A DNA stretch of 35,209 bases from an uncultured Bacilli bacterium (GTDB lineage Bacteria > Bacillota_I > Bacilli_A > RF39 > UBA660): the NCBI GenBank assembly GCA_947624175.1, contig CANQJD010000009.1, forward strand, positions 1 to 35,209, in the 5' to 3' direction. The translations under genes were made by a program, and so were the position numbers. Within the stretch, counting starts at the first letter, position 1. Every line of letters begins with the position of its first letter. This document shows positions 34,174 through 35,209 of this stretch, in pieces. Below the pieces are notes generated by a model. It was given only the letters and a program-made list of their open reading frames with translations, searched no databases and was not told the origin of the DNA.

Positions 34174-35064
34174 ATCATATGTATGTTCTTTGGTATCTAA
34201 TTTTTCAAGTTCACTATCACTTATTAAAAAGAAATTATCTTCAAGTAAATCTTTACCATCTTCTAAAATTGGATCATCCCAAGTTAAATCTAAGTTATAC
34301 CAATCATTATTTAAATAAACATAGTTCCAAATATGATTATCACTTGAAATTCGATAACTCTTAACTCCAAATTTTTCTAAGAATAACATCATACTATCAG
34401 TATATCCGCCACATAAAGCATAATGTTCAATTAAAGCACCATAAGCCGTATCTGACCTATAATTAATAATATTATTATCACTTCTATCTTTATCATATTT
34501 CGTATTGTTAATTATATAATCATGAATTGTTTTTATCTTTTCTTTTAAAGTCATATTATCTTTAATATTTTCTTTAATTATTCTATCAACTTCATAATTT
34601 AAAATAATTCGCATTTCTTCTGTATAATTTCGATTTATTTTCATTGTTACTTTACCATTATCACTAACAGTTGTTTCTAAATCTTTAAATCCATTATAAG
34701 GATGAACAAAATTATTAATATTAGAAATTATTTCTTGATTATTAGCAATATTTTTAGCATCACTAAGACAAGAATCATATTCAGTATCACAATAGAAAGT
34801 AAATTCATTCATACCACTATTAATAACTGTATAATAAATATTCATAATATCTTGTTTACTAGATGGAGTAAAATCATCAGTATTTGAAACATAATTAAAA
34901 TTATAATTACGATAATACTCATTTTTTACTAAAGTAGATGGGACTCTTTCATTTTTAACTAGGAATTCATTATAATAATTTAAGATTTCTTCTTTATAAT
35001 GAAAGGTTAAGACAAATATAAGAGCAAGAATTAAAAGATAAACTATTTTCCTCATCCACATCAC
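34153..35064 (-). CDS. Transglutaminase-like domain protein, membrane anchored
   Basis: KIKTIHDYIINNTKYDKD, AYGALIEHYALCGGYTDSMMLFLEKFGVKSYRISSDNHIWNYVYLNNDWYNLDLTWDDP: Cys-His-Asp transglutaminase core. Confidence 0.93.
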   Translation of the reverse strand: MMWMRKIVYLLILALIFVLTFHYKEEILNYYNEFLVKNERVPSTLVKNEYYRNYNFNYVSNTDDFTPSSKQDIMNIYYTVINSGMNEFTFYCDTEYDSCLSDAKNIANNQEIISNINNFVHPYNGFKDLETTVSDNGKVTMKINRNYTEEMRIILNYEVDRIIKENIKDNMTLKEKIKTIHDYIINNTKYDKDRSDNNIINYRSDTAYGALIEHYALCGGYTDSMMLFLEKFGVKSYRISSDNHIWNYVYLNNDWYNLDLTWDDPILEDGKDLLEDNFFLISDSELEKLDTKEHTYDKNVYSE

Positions 35065-35100
35065 CCAATTTTATTTTAACACAAAAAATGAAAAAAGATA

Positions 35101-35136
35101 CAAAAAAAGTAACAATTTTTTTAATTTTTTTGTTAC
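35101..35136 (-). terminator. Terminator of a minus-strand transcript entering from beyond the right edge
   Basis: On minus strand GTAACAA...TTGTTAC stem followed by T7. Confidence 0.6.
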
Positions 35137-35209
35137 CTCGAATGCAAAAGTAAATTCCACCCCTAAAAAGTACAAGCATGGAATTTAATCTTTCAAAATA
35201 AATATATGG

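Noticed and set aside
34149-34364. Plus-strand ORF (71 aa, His/Tyr-rich)
   Set aside because: Antisense to the transglutaminase-like CDS and begins within a terminator stem.
34994-35179. Minus-strand ORF (61 aa) MLVLFRGGIYFC...
   Set aside because: Runs through a terminator hairpin and into the transglutaminase start region in another frame; no RBS.

Overview
AT-rich (Firmicutes/Mollicutes-like) chromosomal segment with dense, mostly + strand genes. Recognisable blocks are: spoVAC-spoVAD-spoVAE; an M15 carboxypeptidase; ksgA, separated by an XRE regulator/lipoprotein/membrane-protein insert from yabG-veg; an M23 peptidase; a lipoprotein / disordered acidic protein / DUF948-like / YtxH cluster; a solitary TnpB with an omega-RNA-like structured 3' flank; TspO; a Y-family polymerase; a tandem ClpX-like AAA+ protein; an Rpn-type PD-(D/E)XK protein behind a tandem promoter/operator region; an iPGM-like apparent pseudoenzyme followed by DUF1538 and a duplicated P-II-like protein; a phosphodiester glycosidase; murG-murB-ftsQ-scpA-scpB; tRNA-Gln(CUG); yidD; and a transglutaminase-like protein. 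The strongest candidates for new biology are (1) the tandem ClpX-like AAA+ protein with a degenerate first ring and an LGF (IGF-like) loop in the second, (2) the iPGM-like pseudoenzyme next to DUF1538/P-II, (3) the TnpB/omega-RNA locus, (4) the Rpn promoter/operator architecture, and (5) small RNA or micro-ORF candidates in intergenic gaps. All family calls come from reading motifs by eye. No database search was run.
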